From positions 13,998 through 77,997 of the forward strand of contig CAYVRP010000027.1 of assembly GCA_964454025.1 (NCBI GenBank): a stretch of DNA of 64,000 nucleotides, given 5' to 3'. Source of the DNA: JAFGBI01 sp964454025. Its GTDB lineage: Bacteria > Myxococcota_A > Polyangia > Polyangiales > Polyangiaceae. Positions 61,009 through 64,000 of the stretch are shown here, one piece after another. The notes under the pieces were generated by a model. That model ran no database searches and was not told the DNA's origin. It saw only the letters and a program-made list of their open reading frames with translations. The position numbers and the translations under genes are program-made. Position 1 is the first letter of the stretch; each line of letters begins with the position of its first letter.

Positions 61009-62991
61009 TCACGGATGCAGGGCCAGCAGCCGGAGCTGCTCGATCACGATCGGGGTGCGAGCGCCGAGGAAGGCGCTCTTGGTCTTCTCGAGCGCCGGCA
61101 GCCAGTCTTCGTTCTTGGTGCGGGGCCGGTCGGGGCGCCGGGCGTCGCCCCAGCGGGCGGACTCGGCGATGACGGCGAGCGCGATCTCGTCGGCGCGCGC
61201 CTGGAGCAGCGGGACGGCCCGCTCCGGGGTCATGAGGCCCCCCGCCCCCAGCACCTCCTCGGCGCGAGCGGCGAAGCGCGCCCGGTACTGCGCGTTCTCC
61301 ACCAGCCGGTGGTGGAGCCACTGCGGGTGAAACTTGGCGAACGAAGACACCTCCATCCGGTAGCGGTCGTCGATCTGTCCGCGCTCGTTGGTCGCGCTCC
61401 CGGGGTAGCCGATGATGGCGCGGTCCTCGGTCACCCCGTCACCGACGCGCACGGGGTCGGCGAGCAGGGTGTGCTCGTTGTCGTGGGCGAAGAAGAGGAA
61501 GCCGTGCTCGGGGTCCACGCGGCTGTCGAGCATGAAGAAGTTGTTCGGCTCCTGGTTCTGGTAGAACTTGCTCACCGGCCCGTCGAAGTTGCCGGTGTAG
61601 AAGATCACCAGCATGAAGTCGATGAGGTTGTCCACGTCGACCAGGACGGGCAGCCTCGGGTCCCGGGTGCCGTCGGGGCCTCTGCCCTCGAGCTGGTAGT
61701 AGGTCGCGTCACTGGCGAAGCCCTCCTGGCAGAGCGCCCACACGGCCTCCCACCCGGCGGTGGTGCCGTCGGTGGCGACGACCGTGGGGTCGTCGTTGGC
61801 GCGATCCACCTTCAGGGTGTCCCAGTCCTCCCGCGCGCCGCCGAGATAGCTCGCGGCGTACGCGGCCTCCGCGCGCTCCTGGCTCTGGAAGAGCCCCCAG
61901 TACACGCCGTCGAGGAACAGGTGGTAGGCGCGGCTCCGCGTGTAAGGGCGCCCGAGCGCGCGCTGCAGATCCCGCGAGAAGACATCGCGCACCATGATGC
62001 TCTCGCCGTCCAGATCCCCCTCGAAGGCCCAGGAGTAGTTCTGAGCGGTGCGGAGATCGAGCTTGTCGAAGGAGGCCTCGCCCTCGCTGCCGAACAGGGG
62101 GAAGCGGAGCTTGGGGGTGCCGTAGTCGCCCGAGAAGAAGAGGCGGAAGGCGTGCTTCGGGTTCGTCCCGATGCGGCTGTAGCCCCCCCGGATGCGGATG
62201 CCCACGTTGCCCTGGCAGCCCGCGCGCCCGTCCGGGTAGATGACCTCGAAGGAGCCGAAGCGCTCCCACTCGGGGCCATCCTGCTGCGCGTTGACGTAGA
62301 TGCCGCTCGACGAATCGAAGAGATTCGCGAGCTCGGTGACGAGCGAGACGCTCGGCAGATCGCGCAGCGCGGCCGGCAGCTGGGGACCGTACTCGGCCGA
62401 GCCGGTGACGTCCGGATCCATCCCGTAGTCGATCGCCTGCTCGTCGCCGCCACTGCTCCAGGGGTCGTCGCCGCGGCCGGCCCTCGGCGCGGGCCACTGG
62501 GGCCCCGGCGCCTGACCATCGGGGGAGAGCTCGACCACGCGGTCGAGGAAGAGGTACGTGTGGGTGACGACCTCACCCGCCGCGGCCGTCTGACCGCTCG
62601 CGGTGGCCCGAACCACGTACCCCGGCGCGAGGTAGCGGTTGGTCGTGTCCGCCGGATCGACGTGAAGCACGAGCGGCAGCGCGGCGGTGAGCGCGGTCGC
62701 CGAGGTGCGGGGATCGCTGCTGTCGAGCGTGTAGCGGACCTCGGTCGCGGTCGGGTGGCTGACGGTCAGGGCGAAGGGAACGGAGTAGGCGCCGCGCGGA
62801 GGGCTGAAGACGAGGCCCGAGGTCGTACCCTCGTACGGCTGCGGGTGATCGAAATCGCCGCCGGGGATCTCGTCGTCGGTCACCGGTCCGCCACCGGGGT
62901 CGTCCTCTTCCGCACCCCCGAGCCCCGAGCAGGCCGCGAGGAGCGCGGCGAGGAGCGGGGCCGCCCCGGCGCGGGCGAGGCGAGCTTGCAT
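61009..62991 (-). CDS. CotH kinase-like lipoprotein with chitobiase-type domain
   Basis: 660 residues. Lipobox LLAACSG. Residues about 55-125 match a chitobiase/beta-hexosaminidase C-terminal-like domain (FSPPRGAYSVPFALTV, VRYTLDSSDPRTSA), frequent in secreted proteins. The rest resembles CotH-type secreted kinases: GNVGIRIRGGYSR, KHAFRLFFSGDYG, KLDLRTAQNYSW, RDVFSRDLQRALG, YHLFLDGVYWGLFQSQER, and the metal/ATP region NFFMLDSRVDPEHGFLFFAHDNEHTL. CotH proteins phosphorylate other surface proteins in spore coats; here the target is unknown. ATG 62991. It is 59 bp downstream of the esterase gene. Confidence 0.9.
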   Translation of the reverse strand: MQARLARAGAAPLLAALLAACSGLGGAEEDDPGGGPVTDDEIPGGDFDHPQPYEGTTSGLVFSPPRGAYSVPFALTVSHPTATEVRYTLDSSDPRTSATALTAALPLVLHVDPADTTNRYLAPGYVVRATASGQTAAAGEVVTHTYLFLDRVVELSPDGQAPGPQWPAPRAGRGDDPWSSGGDEQAIDYGMDPDVTGSAEYGPQLPAALRDLPSVSLVTELANLFDSSSGIYVNAQQDGPEWERFGSFEVIYPDGRAGCQGNVGIRIRGGYSRIGTNPKHAFRLFFSGDYGTPKLRFPLFGSEGEASFDKLDLRTAQNYSWAFEGDLDGESIMVRDVFSRDLQRALGRPYTRSRAYHLFLDGVYWGLFQSQERAEAAYAASYLGGAREDWDTLKVDRANDDPTVVATDGTTAGWEAVWALCQEGFASDATYYQLEGRGPDGTRDPRLPVLVDVDNLIDFMLVIFYTGNFDGPVSKFYQNQEPNNFFMLDSRVDPEHGFLFFAHDNEHTLLADPVRVGDGVTEDRAIIGYPGSATNERGQIDDRYRMEVSSFAKFHPQWLHHRLVENAQYRARFAARAEEVLGAGGLMTPERAVPLLQARADEIALAVIAESARWGDARRPDRPRTKNEDWLPALEKTKSAFLGARTPIVIEQLRLLALHP

Positions 62992-63050
62992 GTAGAAGGG
63001 ATAGCTCAGCGGGGAGCGCCGGGCAATCCGCGGCCTCTCGTCGCGGTCGC

Positions 63051-64000
63051 TCAGTACTGCGCGAAGAAGCTCCAGATGCCGGCCCCCGCGAAGGACGGCC
63101 AGTTGTGCCCGTCCTGGTGCACGCACCAGTGCACCGGGCGGCCCGCGGCGCAGCCCTCGTAGGCCACGCAGGGGCTCGGCTCCACCGGCGCCGTCGTCGT
63201 CCCGCAGGCGTTCGCCGCGAGGTACGCATCGCGCGCATCCTCCCCCATCGAGAAGTCCACGGTCTCGTCGTTTTCCCCGTGCGCGATCCAGGCGGCCACC
63301 GCGGGGGTGCACGCCGCGCCGGGACCGCCGAACGGCGGCCCCCCCGCCACCGGCGCCACCGCCCGGAGCACGCTCGCCCGCGAGCACCCCAGCCGGTTGG
63401 TGAAGAAACCCCCGAAGCTGTGCCCCGTGCTGAACACCCGCGTCGCGTCGACGCAGTACTCCGCGCTCAGCGCCGCGAGCAGCGCGTCGAAGTAGGCCAC
63501 GTCCCCGCCGGTGTCGGACAGATCCCAAGCGGCCTGCCCGCTGTCGTTCGGCAGCCCGTCCGGGTACGCGAAGATGGCCGCTCCCCCGGACTCGTTCTCG
63601 ATCCGGAAGTACATCCGCGCCATCGACCCGCTGCCGCCGAGCCCGTGCCAGGCGAACACCAGCGGCAGCGGCGTGCTCGCGTCGTAGCCCGTCGGCACCG
63701 AGAGCACGTAGGTGCGCTCCGTCCCCCCCACCGTCAGCGTCCGCTCCTGCACGCCCGTCGGAGCGCCGGTCACCCCACAGCCCGAGGACGGCACACCGCC
63801 CGTACCGGAACCGCCCGCCGCGACCTCGCCGCCGGTCGCCGCGCCGCCCGTCCCGGGATCACCGCCGGTCGCCTCCCCACCGGTCGCGGGCTCCCCACCG
63901 GTTTCCACGCCGCCCGTCGCGGGCTCCCCGCCCGTCTGCGCGCCACCCGTCGCCGGCGCGCCGCCCGTCTCGGCACCGCCCGTCACGGGCTCCCCGCCCG
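63051..64000 (-). CDS. secreted esterase, CE1/PHB-depolymerase-like, N-terminus beyond the window
   Basis: About 316 residues visible. It enters from the right edge inside Gly/Thr linker repeats (GGEPATGG), so signal and start are missing. The hydrolase begins near RTYVLSVPTGYDAS: FAWHGLGGSGS (oxyanion), FAYPDGLPND, the nucleophile in GHSFGGFF, Asp in AHGENDETV and His in HQDGHNWPSF. This catalytic triad order fits the LpqC/feruloyl-esterase group, the same kind as the enzyme at 20912-22291 but only distantly alike. Probably acts on acylated plant or microbial polysaccharide outside the cell. It sits 59 bp upstream of the CotH-like gene in the same direction. Confidence 0.9.
   Translation of the reverse strand, partial: GGEPVTGGAETGGAPATGGAQTGGEPATGGVETGGEPATGGEATGGDPGTGGAATGGEVAAGGSGTGGVPSSGCGVTGAPTGVQERTLTVGGTERTYVLSVPTGYDASTPLPLVFAWHGLGGSGSMARMYFRIENESGGAAIFAYPDGLPNDSGQAAWDLSDTGGDVAYFDALLAALSAEYCVDATRVFSTGHSFGGFFTNRLGCSRASVLRAVAPVAGGPPFGGPGAACTPAVAAWIAHGENDETVDFSMGEDARDAYLAANACGTTTAPVEPSPCVAYEGCAAGRPVHWCVHQDGHNWPSFAGAGIWSFFAQY

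Overview
The window is about 70% GC DNA and reads as a chromosomal segment of a myxobacterium-like bacterium (Myxococcota, probably Polyangia or Sorangium-like). The pointers are: many lipoproteins whose signal peptide is followed by long Gly/Thr-rich GGxxTGG linkers; MYXO-CTERM-like tails (Cys-Gly-Cys, hydrophobic stretch, Arg cluster); ECF sigma/anti-sigma pairs; secreted cellulases; and cysteine-repeat surface proteins. This assignment is inference from protein style. I saw no rRNA, tRNA, CRISPR array or intact insertion sequence.

Layout. 1-2617: arsenite methyltransferase and ArsR regulator, divergent, then an unknown secreted protein. 2580-6451: TetR regulator divergent from a three-gene efflux operon (adaptor, MacB/LolC-type permease, ATPase) with overlapping palindromes between them. 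6452-10177: a poorly coding stretch with a DUF3795 lipoprotein, a twice-frameshifted gene and a 42-bp periodic repeat. 10191-14006: ECF sigma, FecR-like and beta-barrel operon divergent from a secreted protein. 14007-22291: an accessory plant-wall region with a GH6 and a GH5 lipoprotein sharing an accessory module, a truncated AAA ATPase, a second copy of the repeat and a CE1-type esterase.

22358-29375: a co-oriented sulfur/electron-transfer operon (octaheme tetrathionate-reductase-family cytochrome, heptaheme cytochrome, cytochrome b, two YeeE/YedE permeases, the second fused to a rhodanese-like domain), followed by a methyltransferase. 29566-37460: a carotenoid/photoprotection operon (aldehyde dehydrogenase, two CrtI-type enzymes, epimerase, beta-barrel, photolyase), divergent from a GH3 acyl-adenylating enzyme and an SMR exporter. 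39651-41851: two DUF2141 genes around a WrbA flavoprotein, then a glutathione peroxidase. 41909-49196: GT-C-like membrane protein, ferritin-like protein, diguanylate cyclase, beta-helix surface protein and a porin.

49278-51629 encodes the most unusual protein: a CysM-type cysteine synthase fused to a cysteinyl-tRNA-synthetase-like domain that keeps the zinc ligands but has lost the KMSKS signature. After it come a cation/proton antiporter with an EIIA domain, bioD, a second sigma/anti-sigma operon with a TPR beta-barrel protein, a Lys/Ala-rich secreted protein, a cysteine-repeat lipoprotein, a CotH-like lipoprotein and an esterase cut by the right edge.

Most very long alternative reading frames, including one of over 6 kb antisense to the carotenoid genes, are GC-driven shadows.
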